DNA of 64,000 nucleotides, taken from assembly GCA_947034885.2 (NCBI GenBank), contig OX344758.2:13667067-13731066 (forward strand), in the 5' to 3' direction. The first letter of the stretch is position 1. Every line of letters starts with the position of its first letter. Of this stretch, positions 1-11,925 are shown piece by piece. The translations under genes and the position numbers were made by a program. The stretch comes from Thuidium tamariscinum (taxonomy: Eukaryota > Streptophyta > Bryopsida > Hypnales > Thuidiaceae). Below the pieces are notes generated by a model. It was not told where the DNA came from. It saw nothing but the letters and a program-made list of their open reading frames with translations, and did no database searches.

Positions 1-2142
1 GTAACTACTTTAGCAAAAGAAATGTAATTAATTAAAAAAACAATAAATTCAAAGAAGAAATTAAACATGTGGTAACCCCTTTGTATTATGAAACTAGAAA
101 TTGACAAAGTACATGACAAGAAATTGACATAAAATGCAAAAACAAAGCCAAATTGACAACAGTTTGAACCTACAAGGAGGCCATTGTCATCTCGGACATT
201 TTTTTGTCAACTAATTGTCATTTTGGACACCATTTCCTTGTAGTGTACGTCCTTGCATCTTGGCGCACAGGTTCAGGGTAGGTCGAATTTCTCTTCCAAA
301 GACTAATCATGGAGCTCGCCATCCTTCATCCCTGCATCTATCTGTCGCGCAGGTTCAGGGTAGGTCGAATTTTGATAGTCCTAATGTAATAGCGTCGCCA
401 TCCTACGTCCTCGCATCTTGGCGCATAGGTTCAGGGTAGGTCGATCGAATTCTAATCTAATTGGTCGACTTGGATTCATCGGTGCACTGATCTTCGGCTC
501 TACTGGCTCTGAACTTGGCTATCCGGTTCACGTCGCCTTCTAAGCTAACAAAACCAAAGATGGAACATCCCGGCTACGACTACTAGTTGGAAGTACAAGA
601 GTCAAGCTCTGTCTTTTATACTAGAGTTGGGCACAAACACAAGTGGAAAGGGTTAGAGTTGGTTAACACTGGATGACCAATGTCTTTTCTTTTACACTAA
701 TTCTAGATACAGACAAGTCCATAAAGAAACTTCTTCAAGAAGCTTGGAGCTTGCGCACTTCCAGCCTTATTTTTATAAGGTTGCTTCTTCATGAAGCTTG
801 GGCTAGTCCGTTATTTCTAAAAATCGCAACCATTGGTTGAATAAGCATCGCTGCACCGATATTTATCAACCTAACAGTGGATGAATGTCGAGGCTCGCGC
901 ACTCCCGGCCTTCATTCCGCTGTTAGTCACTAAATATATCGTTTCCTCGACATACTCAACAACAGGGCTTGGATTAGCATTGGTGGCCCAATGCCTTTTC
1001 TTTTACGCTTCCCCACATTTAGATTTATGAATATTCCAAGTATATGATATGAATCTCGAGTCTTATACCCAACAAGGGCTCCGGAGGACCTAGTCTACTC
1101 TTAGGCGAGAATTACGTCTAGTGAAGCAATCCAGAGGCCAGGGAGGCTTCGCCATGAAGATATCCTATACTTATAATAGCACAAACTTCCATGTGAAGTT
1201 ACAACCAAAGATGATTAGTTTAAAATAAGTTATTGATGCACCACCGATTTCGGAATCAGTATTCGTTATCATCTGGTGTACCAAGATCAAAGTTAAAGGT
1301 TGGCCAATATTTTGATCCAACCATATTTGTAATTCGTTGTCTGAGTTAATATGCCCAAAATTTTAATTCCCCATGGGTAACTTGAATTTGGTGCAAATAA
1401 AGGGTTGATAAAATGTACCTGTTGATCATGAACATGTACCAAGAATTTTAATTCGAGGTAATCATTAGTAAATTGGATACACCTCTTTGAATAGGTGTTC
1501 CAACAGTTTTGAAGGTTTTATCCTCCACAATTCGGATTTCTCCGAACAAGGGTAATTTTTTGGATTTTTAGATTTTTAATTTTTTAGGATTTTTTAAATA
1601 ATAAAAGGAAATCAATTCAAAAGGAAATTTTTGCAGTGAAGGTTGTAAGAATCGAAGTCCCTCGGTCGTCCATATGGAGGTACCGATAGAATTTTCTTAG
1701 TTTAGGCATGGTAGGCACTAAGAAGCCCTTATTTTTACATGATTTCCAAGAGTGGGCAACTTAAGTAACTTCTTGAAGAAGCTAAGTCTTTTCAAATCTT
1801 TTGCCCTAAGGTTGATAGAGTCTGGTTTTAAAACTCTATTTGGGAATCACAACCAACTTTTGAAAATCAAAACCATGGTTAAGTAAGTACTTAGAACCTT
1901 CAACCTTCCAAAGCAACACTCTATTTTTGTATTTTTGGGTTTTTTGTTGTTTTTGGTTTTAGCAAATAATTGAAATCAAATAGCAAATAAAATTGAAATA
2001 ATTTGAAAGCAATAAAATCAAATAGCAAAGCAAAATAAAAGCAAAATGAACAAATTGAAATTCCCAAGCTTTATGGGTTTGAGAGGTGGGTGGAAAATAC
2101 CCGGAAGCAACCACACAGAATTTTGTTAGAGGTTCGTACCCA
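1..2142. other. non-coding flank of the gypsy element
   Basis: I see no convincing gene. The stretch holds the short repeats listed separately near 240-455, and repeated fragments of the type CTTCTTCAAGAAGCTT near 730-800 and 1,765. It should contain the 3' LTR of the minus-strand gypsy element that ends at 2,143. However, I could not find a matching LTR copy beyond 9.3 kb, nor a clear polypurine tract, so no LTR is called. Confidence 0.5.
240..455. repeat. three imperfect tandem copies around GGTTCAGGGTAGGTCGAATT
   Basis: The block GCGCACAGGTTCAGGGTAGG followed by TCGAATT occurs near 263, 349 and 421. Each copy is preceded by a variant of CATCCTNCGTCCNNGCATCT. The spacing is roughly 75-85 bp. 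Function is unknown; it could be part of a degraded LTR. Confidence 0.6.
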
Positions 2143-2994
2143 TCATACGCGATATTCTTTGCACCGGCTGCCGTTAGTCCGTGTGGGGAATTCTGTTCCA
2201 TCCAGATTTTTTAGTTGAATAGAGTTGTTGATGAAGGTTTCTTGGATGATGTAAGGGCCGGTCCAAAGGGCATCGAATTTTCCTGGAAATTCCAATCTTC
2301 GCGCATCTTGAACCATTACCCACATTCTTGGCTAGAGGAGACGTGTTTTGTTTCGTTTGTCGAATGCCGCTTTTCTTCTTCTCTGAATGGTCTCGATGTG
2401 TTGAGCGGACATGCGTCGAGACTCACTTAACGCTTCCAAATACTCCAATCGTTCCTTGAGTGATTGCGAGTCATCCAATCGTGCATCTATGGCGATGCGC
2501 AAAGATTGCACTTCAAATTCTATAGGGAGTATTGCTTCCACTCCATACATTAGGGCAAATGGAGTCGCTCGGGTAGTGACTTTGTAAGTAGTGCAATATG
2601 CCCATAAGGCCACTGCTAATTTGACATCCCAGTCTCTTTTACTGTCGGAGACTGTCTTTCGGAGGATACGGACCAGAGTTTGGTTGACCCTTTCCGTATG
2701 TCCATTGGTCTGGGGATGATAGGGTGTGGTTTTTCGGTGATTGATTTGAAACATGTCTGTCATTAATTCTATAGTTTCATTGAGGAAATGAGACCCTCTG
2801 TCGCTGACCAAATTTTTGGGCAGCCAAACCTGGTGATAATATTTTCGTAAAGGAATATGGCTGTTTGTTTGGCGTCGGCGTTCTTTACCGCTTTTGCCTC
2901 GGCCCATTTGGTGAGATATTCTGTTGCTACAATGACGTATTGGTTTCGGCGCGAGGAAATAGGCGCGAATGGTCCTACATAGTCGATGCCCCAT
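2143..2994 (-). pseudogene. gypsy integrase core (second half) and C-terminal domain
   Basis: This minus-strand frame carries the second catalytic aspartate of the integrase core (SDRGSHF), then PHQTNGH-like PYHPQTNGHTERVNQTL, which contains the catalytic glutamate. It continues through the long helical linker to KRNKTRLL. A TAG stop at 2,332-2,334 follows, and the same frame then reads the integrase tail with GKFDALWTGPYII and ends in SRCKEYRV. The first part of the core lies in a different frame just upstream. The likely role was strand transfer of element cDNA into the genome; this copy is inactive. The TAG is one C-to-T change from CAG. Confidence 0.85.
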
Positions 2995-4115
2995 TTCTCT
3001 AGAAGGGCTAAAGGTAGGGATGGGTTAAGGGGAAGGTCCAAGCGCATGTCATTCCGAGCAGATCTTTGACATGCATCACATCCTTTGGTGTAGGCTTCTG
3101 CATCTCCGAACATGGTGGGCCAAAAATATCCTGCTCTCAAGATTTTTTGAGCGGTCAGTCGGCCAGAGAAATGCCCGCCACATGCACTTCCATGGCAGGC
3201 TTCAAGGATGGCTGGTACCTCTTCATATGATACGCATCTGCGAAGGATTCCGTCTATTCCTCGTCGATATAGTTTTCCCGCAATCAAAACAAAATGGGTG
3301 CTGTTAACTTGAATCTTTCTTCGTTCATTTTTGTCTAATCCATCAGGATATTTTTGGGAGCTTAGAAATTGAGCAATATGCTCGTACCAGGTGGGGACTG
3401 AGCGAACGGTGAATAATTGGTCATTTGGAAATTCATCGTCGATGTCTTCAGTTCCTAGCTCGTTGGACAACCGAGATAAGTGATCAGCCTTTAAATGTTT
3501 CTTCCCTGGTTTGAATTCTACTGTATAGTCGAATTCGAACAATAATAAGACCCACCTGGCCAATCTCCCGCTTAGGTCAGGTTTGTTTACCAAATATTTG
3601 ATCGCCATATGGTCCACAAAGAATACTATTTGGTTCATAAGTAAATAGTGCCTGAACTTCTTTACGGAATATATCATGGCCAGACACTCCCTCTCTGTCG
3701 TGGTATAATTTCGTTCGGCTGAGGTGAGTTGTCGGCTTGCAAATACAGTCGGGTGTTCTTCGCCAGTATCCTCTACTAGTTGGTATAAGGTGCTTCCGAC
3801 CGCTACCGCCGATGCGTCGCAGTATACATGGAATGGTTTATTCCAGTCAGGTGCCCTTAGTACGGGGGCGGTAGTTAACTTCCTCTTTAGGCCATCATAA
3901 CTTTCCTGACATTCGGGTGTCCAATCGAATTTGACCGCTTTTTTGGTCAAGTTTGTTAAAGGTAATGCCTGAGTGGCATAATCCTCTATGACATCCCGGT
4001 AATATCCAGTATGGCCTAGTACTCGTTGTACGCCTTTAACATCTGTCGGAGGGGGTAAATTGGAAATGACCTCAACCTTTTCTGGGTCTGCCATTTTTCC
4101 GTCTTTTGATACCAC
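2769..4115 (-). pseudogene. gypsy RT thumb, RNase H and integrase N-terminal part
   Basis: The frame opens within the end of the reverse transcriptase (KMADPEKVEVI). RNase H follows, with its first acidic residue in VYCDASAVAVG, the glutamate in TTERECLA and the late aspartate in LKADHLSRL. The integrase HHCC zinc finger comes next (HGSACGGHFS ending in CDACQR), then the first catalytic aspartate of the core in WGIDYVGPF. A frameshift at about 2,820 (after FGCPK) moves the rest of integrase into the 2,994-2,143 frame. Upstream, a frameshift at about 4,120 separates it from RT. It is clearly non-functional. Confidence 0.85.
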
Positions 4116-4120
4116 GTATC

Positions 4121-5221
4121 CTAGTAATAACCCCTTTTTACTCCGAGAAATAGTTTTGTTGGGTTGAGGGCAATGCCTGTTTGTCTACAACGGATTAGAC
4201 ATTCGCGGACCAATACTAGATGCTCTTTGCTAGTTGATTGAGTGCTAAAGTCATCTATGTAGACTGTCATGGATTTGTGTAATAGGTCGGCAAAGGCGAA
4301 ACTCATGACCCGTTGAAATGCTGATGGTGCGTTACAGAGACCAAAAGGCATGACTCTGTAAATAAAAGTCCCCCACGGCGTAATGAATGTTGTTTTTGAC
4401 CAATCTGATTGGGCAATAGAAATTTGGTTGTATCCGGAGTAACCATCCATAAAAGTGAACAATTCATTTCCTACAACCTCGTCCACGATGGTGTTAATGA
4501 ACGGAAGGGGGAAATGATCCTTCTGAGTGTTTTTGTTCAACTGCCGATAGTCTACGCATACTCTTAGTTTTCCATTCTTCTTTTTAACCAATACCATAGG
4601 TGATACCCAATCGGTGATCTCTACCGGCCGGATGAACTGGGCTTGTAGTAACCGTTCGATCTCTGCTTTGACAATGAGTTGTAGAGATGGATTCATTCTT
4701 CGTTGTTGTTGTCTGATAGGTATTGTGTCCGGGATTACTGGTATAGTGAATTCCACTATTGATGATGGTATTCCTCGGAGGTCTAGATATGACCATGCAA
4801 ACACTTCTCAGAATTCCATAATTAATGACCGATAGGCCTGAAGTTCTTCTCCTTCAAGATGTACTCCTACCTTGATTAATTTGGGTTCCTCCTCGGGATG
4901 TGAGACGTCGATTTCCTTCCAATCGTCCATCTGTACGTGTATGGGGTCAGTGGGACCATGGTACCAGTCATTGGGTACTGATGGGTAAGTTGCTATGTCT
5001 GACCCGACTTCCAAGCCGTCTGCTGTCTTGCGTATATGTAGTTGTGGCATGATGTCTTTTTCTCGTAAAATGGCATCCCAATCTATGTTCTGGGTGCCGT
5101 CGATCTCCAAAAGACACGCGTGTCGTAGCACAGGAAAGCACAATTCCTTCTCTAAGGCGTTAGAATGTACTAAATTAGCCTTAAAGTGACTCGTGTATCG
5201 TTCCCAAAGGATTTGGTCGAA
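4121..5221 (-). pseudogene. gypsy reverse transcriptase with preceding pol linker
   Basis: This is the reverse transcriptase of the gypsy element, which copied element RNA into cDNA. The frame is open from the nested-element junction (about 5,221), through a linker with WERYTSHFKANLV, to a TGA stop at 4,808-4,810. It then continues in frame as RT: FIRPVEITDWVSPMVLVKKK, LRVCVDYRQLN, the palm FTFMDGYSGYNQI, PFGLCNAPSAFQRVM and the catalytic box VYIDDFS. The frame is lost at about 4,121, after LNPTK. RT catalytic residues remain readable, but a stop and a frameshift kill the polyprotein. Confidence 0.88.
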
Positions 5222-6389
5222 AGTTGACGAAAGACCAGAATACGTTAGTGGTTATCACAACAAAACCCAAGCAAAAGACCAATCCGGTCCAGGTCTCAAA
5301 GGTTCCTAAGATTTCCTTAGACCTGATTACCAGCCCAATCCTTTATCTTTCAAGACTTGTATATCTGTTTATACCAGTATATTTATCACCTTTATACTTA
5401 CCCTTACTAGATATGGGACTAAAGACCGGATACTAGGAGTTGGTCCAGTCCCTAGATTAGTAACCAAATGTAAGTTTTACCTCGATAACAAGAGGGATCT
5501 GCTTGTTTGGGCGTTTAGGAAGGAAGCTTACTCCTACCCTTCAAGTTTTAAAGTGTCAGAAGTTCCACTTGCAAGGAAAAAGAAACTACTACTATAATCA
5601 GACCGGAATACCTCACAACTGGACCGGGACTAATCTAGCCCAACAGGTCACGCAAGCACTCCTATCTAATCCTAACAAAGACTACAACGACAAATTATCC
5701 AGTTAGTCTAAGTCCTAGTAGAACAAGGGCGATAGCTTATGCAAGAGAGCTGAATTTCCTCACTAGTCCTTCTTTCTTCTATAGAGACCGGATCACCATT
5801 CAGTTGGCATTTGGCCGAGTACTTCCTGATCTCAAACCCAGACTCTACAAGTGTCTATCCCTATCGAATACTCCTTAGACCTGTTCCAGAAAACACTGTG
5901 AGATCTTGCACAAATTCCCTATCAAAACCGAATTCACTTGAAGTCCAGAGACGAGACTAAGACTGCACATCCGAGTACACACTTATCCACACAAGGCTGC
6001 AATCCTAACCATCACCATAAGATTCAGACAAGGTCCCATGCACATAGTCCACTCCAGAGTGAATCAGAAAGGCTCTGACTTGTATTTGCAACACAAAAAC
6101 TTATGAAAGTAAGATAACATAATGCGCGCCCGGATTCAATTACAAACCGGGTTTAAATACTAACTACAAGTAAGCCTAAAAGTGCAAATGGAATCAACAC
6201 CAGCCACAAAGAATGCCACGTGACATTCCTCTACAACTTGGGCGGGTTGACTTCCACAAAACTCCAAAAATACCAACAAAATAGGATCTCAGATCCTACA
6301 AATCTGGATCCGGTCTAGGTTCAAAAAATACCTATCCTAAATATATCCTGCTTTAGCCGCTTTCCTATCTACCTGGCGTTAATGCTTCC
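5222..6389. other. 3' non-coding part of the nested element
   Basis: I recognise no gene here. This is the 3' region of the nested element relative to its ORF, with several GACCGG-type motifs spread through it. Short plus-strand ORFs near 5,224 and 5,503 have no protein features. Confidence 0.5.
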
Positions 6390-8484
6390 CTACTTCCTCG
6401 CCCACTTGACAAGCGATGCACCCTTCCGGGCTGGCTGCTTCTTCGGAGACCGGTACATCTTGACTGGTCTGGGTTTCGGCTTGATTTTACCTCGTGCCTT
6501 GGCCCTGGTCTGCTTGGTCTCCGCCAGTGCTTGGTCTGCGTCTGAGTACTGGTCCGACTCATCACCAGAGTCGGTCTCCTCCTCCGAGTCCTCATCTTCC
6601 TCTTCTGAATCCTCCTCCTCTTCAACCCGGGCCTTCCGCTTCACCGTGGGCGTCTCTGTGGTCTTCTTCTTGAACCCGGTGATGGGTGGATGGTGCACTG
6701 CCTTGCTCTGCGGGGTCTGCTCCCCCACTCTCTCGACAATCCGGACCTGTCCCTTGCTTGGTGAGCCAGATCCAAATCCGGTCTTCAGTATGGTGCGGAC
6801 TGGCACCGTTGCCTTTGCTTCCCCTCCGGTCTTTGGTTGCGTGATGACCGTGGGTGATGACTTACCGGGAGAATCGTCTAGCAAGTTGATGAACTTGGTC
6901 TTCTCCCTCGGTGGTGTTGTTCCTCGGATAATCTCCCGCAACACGCTTGGCTCGGGTTTTGGCTCTTTGGTCTTCTCGGGTTCAGAAACCCTGGGCTCTT
7001 CAATCTAGGTCTGTGTGATAGGTACCTCCACCACGGCTTCAGACCTGATCTCCTCTTCTTTCGCTGGCTCGGACGCGCCGGCCTCCATCTCATCAGTAGT
7101 TGGTGGTGGTTGTTCCTTCGGGTGTTCCACCTCCATCTTCTGCACCTCCGGTCTTGGGACCGGAATAGAGCTAGTCTGGACCTCCGTGACGACCGTTCGC
7201 CACTTCTCCAGAATTGCCTCCATCTTCTTGTTGTAGGCCACCAGAGCAATGAGCATCTGTGGACCTACCATTTTGCCTGCCTCCAACACCTTCTTGTCGA
7301 ACAGCATGGCCTTGTTGACGACCTCGCCCAGATGTGTGATGAACTCTCGGATTTCTCCGAGAGTGTTCCGGGCCCTCGTGGTGAGGCATCTCTCTTCATC
7401 CAGCTCCTCCTGGGTGTGATGGAGCTCCGTCTTCAGGGCTGAGACTTGGTTCGTCAGCCGGAGTACTTCCTCCCTGTCCCGGCTCTCATGGGCTTCCCGA
7501 ATCAACTCTCCCAATACCTCCATGATTTTGGAGGGTGGGATAGAGCCTAGGGCTCGGCTGATGTCCTGCAGCAACCCCCTCTCCTCCAGGTGGTGCTTCC
7601 TAAAGTCATCCAGGTCCCGGTTGATCCTCATCAAGGGGTCCTGTCCCCAGACCGGATCCACTCCTTGGGTCTCTCTTGCCAACACAGAGGCTTCTAGCGG
7701 CAAACTACCTTCTCCTACCTCTGGTTCTTCCTTCCTATCCTGCAGTTCCTCTTGTTACTCATCCTGACCCTCTTCCTCCGAGACCTCATCATCCGAGTCC
7801 TTGTCGGCCTCCGGATCCTCTATCTCATACTCTATCATTGCTGCTTTTACCTCGTAAGCCTCTCTCTCTCTCCCTTAGGAGGTCTAACGAGTGGTACAAG
7901 TAAAACAGGAATGGTGAAATGGGAGAGGGTTTTGACTTCCCAATTCCATTCACCATTTTAACCATCTGCTCCCGCATGACTAAACCCCAATCTATCCTCC
8001 GATCTCCCGATAGCGCACCAAAAATGGTGTTGGCTACGGTGACTGTGATTCTACTTGGCCTATCCGGGTTCAAGATAGCCATCATGAACCGTAGCAGCCT
8101 TTTGTGTCTAGCGGATATACACTCTGCTACCGTGAAGCCATCTTTTGGGTTGGTGGGCCTTTGGAACTTACCCTGGTGGTATTTATCCGTCCGGGTGCCC
8201 GTCGCATCTCCGCCTTGCTCAAAGGCGTACACCTTGCGCCACATAGCCGCATTCCACTCCCTTGGCAGCGCCCGGACCGTCCCCTTCCATTCGTTGGTCT
8301 GGCCGTCCAGCAATTCCTCCACCATCGCCTCGTCCTTCAGGTTCCAGGGACGCGCCATAAACCCCTCGCAGCCCATCTGCCTGAGGTCTTCCTCCAACTT
8401 CAGCTTCTCTTGTATGTTAGTTGGCATGACCAGATTCACATTCTAGAAGGCTAGAATCATTCCCTCCTGTACCTCACTTGCCAT
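6390..8484 (-). pseudogene. transposon-associated ORF of the nested element, about 690 codons, broken
   Basis: The best start is ATG at 8,482-8,484 (MASEVQEG). Residues 1-200 form a globular region with MARPWNLKDEAM, WNAAMWRKVYAFEQGG and VTVANTIFGALSGDRRIDW. I associate this type with transposon-linked hypothetical proteins in plants; no function is known to me. An acidic segment follows (EDPEADKDSDDEVSEEEGQDE), then a likely coiled coil (residues about 265-400), and a basic, acidic-patch-rich C-terminus ending in KWARK. Breaks: TAG at 8,443-8,445, a frameshift in a GA run near 7,862-7,876, TAA at 7,755-7,757 and TAG at 7,005-7,007. Each stop is one C-to-T change from a Gln codon. Confidence 0.65.
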
Positions 8485-8946
8485 CGCTCACTTTACGCTT
8501 ATACTATCTAGGCGTGGTCCAACTTGACTAAACTCTCAACGCTCAAGAACCTCTCAGATGGCTTCGTGTTAATCGCTCAACTCTACACCAGACCGGATTG
8601 ACAGCTTCTCTATCCCTTTTCTCTGTCTGTAGACCAAATACTCCCTCTCTGGCCGGAAGACCCTTTCTCGAATTGCGTGCAAGAAAGTGGCAGGACCTGG
8701 CCTTGCTCTCCTGGTCTTATACTTTTCCCCCAGCATTAATTACTAACCGTTAGGTTTAAACTAGTCTGGTTACGTGGGAGAGTTCCCGACGATCTCTAGG
8801 CTCGGTAGCCACTCATTGCCTATCCGGTCTCAGTCGCTAGGTGGGTTGGATCCGAGTTTTTTTACGCTGTCCCTTAACGTAGTTTTCTTCTTCCGGTCTG
8901 CAGTTTTCCGGTTTCCGGTCTTGGTCTTAATTGTGCGTCAAACTAA
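8485..8946. other. 5' leader of the nested element
   Basis: This is the upstream region of the nested minus-strand ORF. It contains clustered CCGGTC/GACCGG motifs, with several copies between 8,826 and 8,930 close to the tip. I cannot assign a promoter. Confidence 0.45.
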
Positions 8947-9345
8947 GAAAACAACAAAAAAAATGGGGATTGAATAGATCCCTTTTTCCAATATTTTGCT
9001 TAAGAACCTACTTAGGTGAATTCTAGGTTGCCACAACGCGTCTTCATAAGGGATATCATCCACTAAGGTGACCAATCCTGGTCCTTCATAATCTTCTAGT
9101 ATCTCCCAAGCATCAATTTCGTCTTGTGGTGGCAGTTTCTTACGGGGAGGAATTGTGGCCGTGCCCGTAGCGGATTTTCCTTCGTCGGTTAGTGATAGGC
9201 CTAACCCTACTTGGAGTGGTGTAGTGATGTGTTTTTGGTTACTCAGCTGTTGTATATATTGCATGGAGTTAAAGGGTGAATCTATTTCCCTTGTGATGTG
9301 AATATTGGGGACCTTGGTAGTTCCAAAAGGTCCCGGTGCTGAATA
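8947..9345 (-). pseudogene. gypsy pol fragment upstream of RT
   Basis: This open minus-strand frame reads PNIHITREIDSPFNSMQYIQ, then a linker DEIDAWEILEDYEGPGLVTL, and ends at the nested-element junction after ILEKGIYSIP. Its position and style match the region between protease and RT in plant gypsy elements. No protease active site is seen. The frame upstream of 9,345 could not be followed with confidence. Confidence 0.55.
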
Positions 9346-9826
9346 TTTGTTTAATAAATGTCCCTCGCCGATTCATGTGGGCCTCGCCTCGGAGTCTTGT
9401 CGGAAGAAGTTGTGTCGCAGAAATGCTCTTACGATTGTCTTCATTTTATCACCGCTCCTATTGAAGTCGATGATTCCTTAGATGTAGATAGTGAACTAAT
9501 CCGAAAATTAGTCACTCCTGGCAGACGCACCAAAAATGTGAGCGCTCCTATCTCCACCCTCGAGCTAAGAGTTTTTCACACGGGTCCTGTGTCTAATTGA
9601 GTTTTCTTTCTAATTGGGTAAAAAAGAAAGCCTTCCAAGCAATGAACTCTTTTAGTCACGTCTTTTGAGTTTTTTCTAACCTAATGTCGTGGTTATAATT
9701 CTATCTATTCTATTCTAAAATTCAACCTAACGAGGCCCTATTCTATTCTATTCTATAGTTTTGCCTAAGTGTAATTCCAAGCGTTTGGTAAAAAGAAACT
9801 TAACAGTAAAATAATGAGAATGAAAA

Positions 9827-9941
9827 TCAAATGTGAGCGGTTTACCTCCTCTACATAAATCTCCATGGTCCCGTCGTCAAACATCATCATGTGTAAATAT
9901 TCCCCTACGACCTCGCCATTGAAATCATCCCGACTCTCCAT
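9827..9941 (-). pseudogene. short coding remnant, possibly from the gypsy element
   Basis: Minus-strand codons from ATG at 9,939-9,941 read MESRDDFNGEVVGEYLHMMM and then FDDGTMEIYVEEVNRSH. The composition is protein-like and unlike the AT-rich surroundings. Its position upstream of the pol fragment suggests a scrap of a gypsy polyprotein or an associated exon. It is too short to name. Confidence 0.3.
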
Positions 9942-10255
9942 CTAATCCATAGTAATTTCCCACAACTGTTGGTAAATTCTATCCTAATTAAAAGAAACCA
10001 CTGGAAGTTATGTAGGTTCAAGTTAATTGCACATTCTCTCTTCAATTCCTAATTTATTGGTAATTGGAAAATGTCATAATATTTTGAATCTACTAAATAG
10101 TTCGAATGATTAATGGAAATCCTATCTAACTATTAGTATTATTATTCTTTGATTAATTGAATTAGCAAATTAATTGAATTACGAATTTATCTAATTAAAT
10201 TTCACCTAATTTTGAAGTAATGCGTTGTTCTTTTGTTTTCTTTCTTTTGGCTTTC

Positions 10256-10590
10256 GTGAATTAATTAAAATATTATCACCAAATCTAATTGATTCAATTT
10301 CTTGGTAATTCCTAACGAAATTGGTTGTCAATTAGTTTGGCTTTTTTAGAATTAATTTAAATAAAGAATTGCAACCAAATCTTTTATAATCCAATTAATT
10401 TTAATTTCTTTTAAATTCCTAAAGAAATTGGTTGTCAATTTGTCTTTTTTAATTTGGCTTATTAGGATTAATTTGAATAAAGAATTGCAACCAAATCTTT
10501 TATAATCCAATTAATTTTAATTTTCTTAAAATTCCTAAAGAAATTGGTTGTCAATTTGTTGTTTTCCTTTTGGCTTATTAGGCCTAATAA
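10256..10590. repeat. three tandem AT-rich repeats of about 115 bp
   Basis: The units share TTCCTAAAGAAATTGGTTGT, a TTTGGCTTATTAGG segment, and AAAGAATTGCAACCAAATC followed by TTTTATAATCCAATTAATTT. Copies begin near 10,256 (most diverged), 10,348 and 10,462. The second and third are nearly identical. Confidence 0.75.
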
Positions 10591-11804
10591 AACAAAACTA
10601 ACAAAATCCAAACCTTCTAAGAATCTAATAGCCAAAGAATGTAGAACATTCCAAAAGACCGAGAACAATTTCAATAGTGTTATTCCAAGAAAATGGATTT
10701 TTTATTCCCAAAGGTCAACCCCCAAGAATCAAGAATCCCCTTCTATAGTGTTATTCCAAAGAAATTAGTTTTTTAATCTAATTTGTCACGGTTAGGAATC
10801 TCACAACCTTAATCTTCCACCTAGTTCTCTTTCTTTCTCATTCTTGTTGTGCAAGAGTTGTTGCAATTTTGAGAGTTAGAGGATGGCTATGGCGGTTGAG
10901 TTGTCGATGATTGAAGAACCTCTTTAGATGTTGCAAATTTTGAGTTTTTTGATGGAAAATTGAAGGGAGAGGTTGGGAATTTCCCTTCCAATTCCTTTTA
11001 ATTTGGTCAAAAATTTCAATGTTTGCAATGTCAAAAAATATTTTGTAATGGTTGAATTTACTTGTAAGCGTGAGTTGTGGTTTTCGTTTGAGTTCCAATC
11101 TTAGATAAGCGACTTGAGCTCCTGGACTCCCAACCCGACTTAGCTCCTGGACTCCCCGGCTCTCCCCTGGACTCCCCGGCTACCCCGGCCAGGCTCCCGC
11201 TCCCCCCCCCCCCGCACACGTGGCGGTCGGTGGGTGGACGGACCCCCTTCCCCTGCCCCGTCAACTCCCGCCACGTGGCGCGGCGCTACTGGTGGGTGGG
11301 GGGGTCGTGTACTGGTGCTGGATGGCTCCTTCGGTGCTGGACTGGCTTTGACAATTCACTCTTTTTTTGGGGATTTTTGGACTTAACTAATTTTTGGATA
11401 ACTAAAACTAACTAATCACTCAATTTTCTTGGGATTTTTAAGCTAGACTAACTCACTAACTTAATCAATTGAATTCTCTAGGATTTTTGGGCTAAACTAA
11501 ATACGAGGAGGGTTTTGATACACCACTTAATGACTCATCATTTTGGTGATACAACAACGTGTTGCTCTAATAGAACAAGAGAAGTGGTTAAGGTTTCCAC
11601 TAGAAATGCTAATAAAGGGTTGTGAGTGAGATATCAAGTCTTCCCTTATTCTTAGCATATACCCAATCTTGTACTATCTTTTCAACTTCAATTGTTTGAT
11701 CGAAATTACTTTTGAATTGGTTGTCAAATTTCTTGTAAAAGGTTCAAGGCTCCGTCGTTTAAGAAGGTTCCAATAATATTTTGAGTACTTTAATCGCAAA
11801 AGGA

Positions 11805-11925
11805 AGTGCACATGACAGTGCTTAACCGAACTTTCACTTTAAGTTTTCAAAATTTCCAGTATTTCAAGGTTTTGCAATCAAAGGAGGTACACATGACAGT
11901 GTTTAAACCGAACTTTAATGCTTCA
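11805..11925. repeat. two direct copies of an 84-bp segment
   Basis: GCACATGACAGTGCTTAACC (near 11,807) and ACACATGACAGTGTTTAAACC (near 11,890) each lead into CGAACTTTNA and a TTTCAA-rich run. This is a simple local duplication of unknown role. Confidence 0.6.

Larger units (their letters stand above)
5222..8946 (-). mobile_element. element of unknown class nested in gypsy pol, ends TTGACG...CGTCAA
   Basis: The gypsy pol reading frame stops being recognisable at about 8,947 and resumes at about 5,221. The foreign block starts with TTGACGAAAGACC on the plus strand and ends with a sequence ending in GTGCGTCAA, so its tips are a short inverted repeat TTGACG/CGTCAA. GACCGG or CCGGTC motifs are repeated in both subterminal zones (about 5,277, 5,427, 5,602, 5,623, 5,787 and 6,308; about 8,588, 8,826, 8,894 and 8,913). 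That looks like a DNA transposon rather than an LTR element. I found no LTRs. The target duplication is unclear: the flanks share only AAG. Confidence 0.55.
2143..9345 (-). mobile_element. degenerate Ty3/gypsy LTR retrotransposon, split by a nested element
   Basis: Read on the minus strand, the order is a pol fragment upstream of RT, then reverse transcriptase, RNase H, and integrase with its C-terminal tail. That is the Ty3/gypsy order. The pol frame is open from at least 9,345 down to about 8,947. It is then interrupted by about 3.7 kb of unrelated sequence and resumes at about 5,221. Two frameshifts (near 4,120 and 2,820) and stops at 4,808-4,810 and 2,332-2,334 break the polyprotein. No gag was recognised and the LTRs were not found, so the true ends are unknown. 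Confidence 0.8.

Noticed and set aside
6382..7008. 208-codon plus-strand ORF rich in Ser
   Set aside because: It is the antisense shadow of the Glu/Asp-rich C-terminal part of the same nested ORF.
7919..8454. Plus-strand ORFs of 116-175 codons
   Set aside because: They are the antisense of the nested element's minus-strand ORF, which has the better protein composition.
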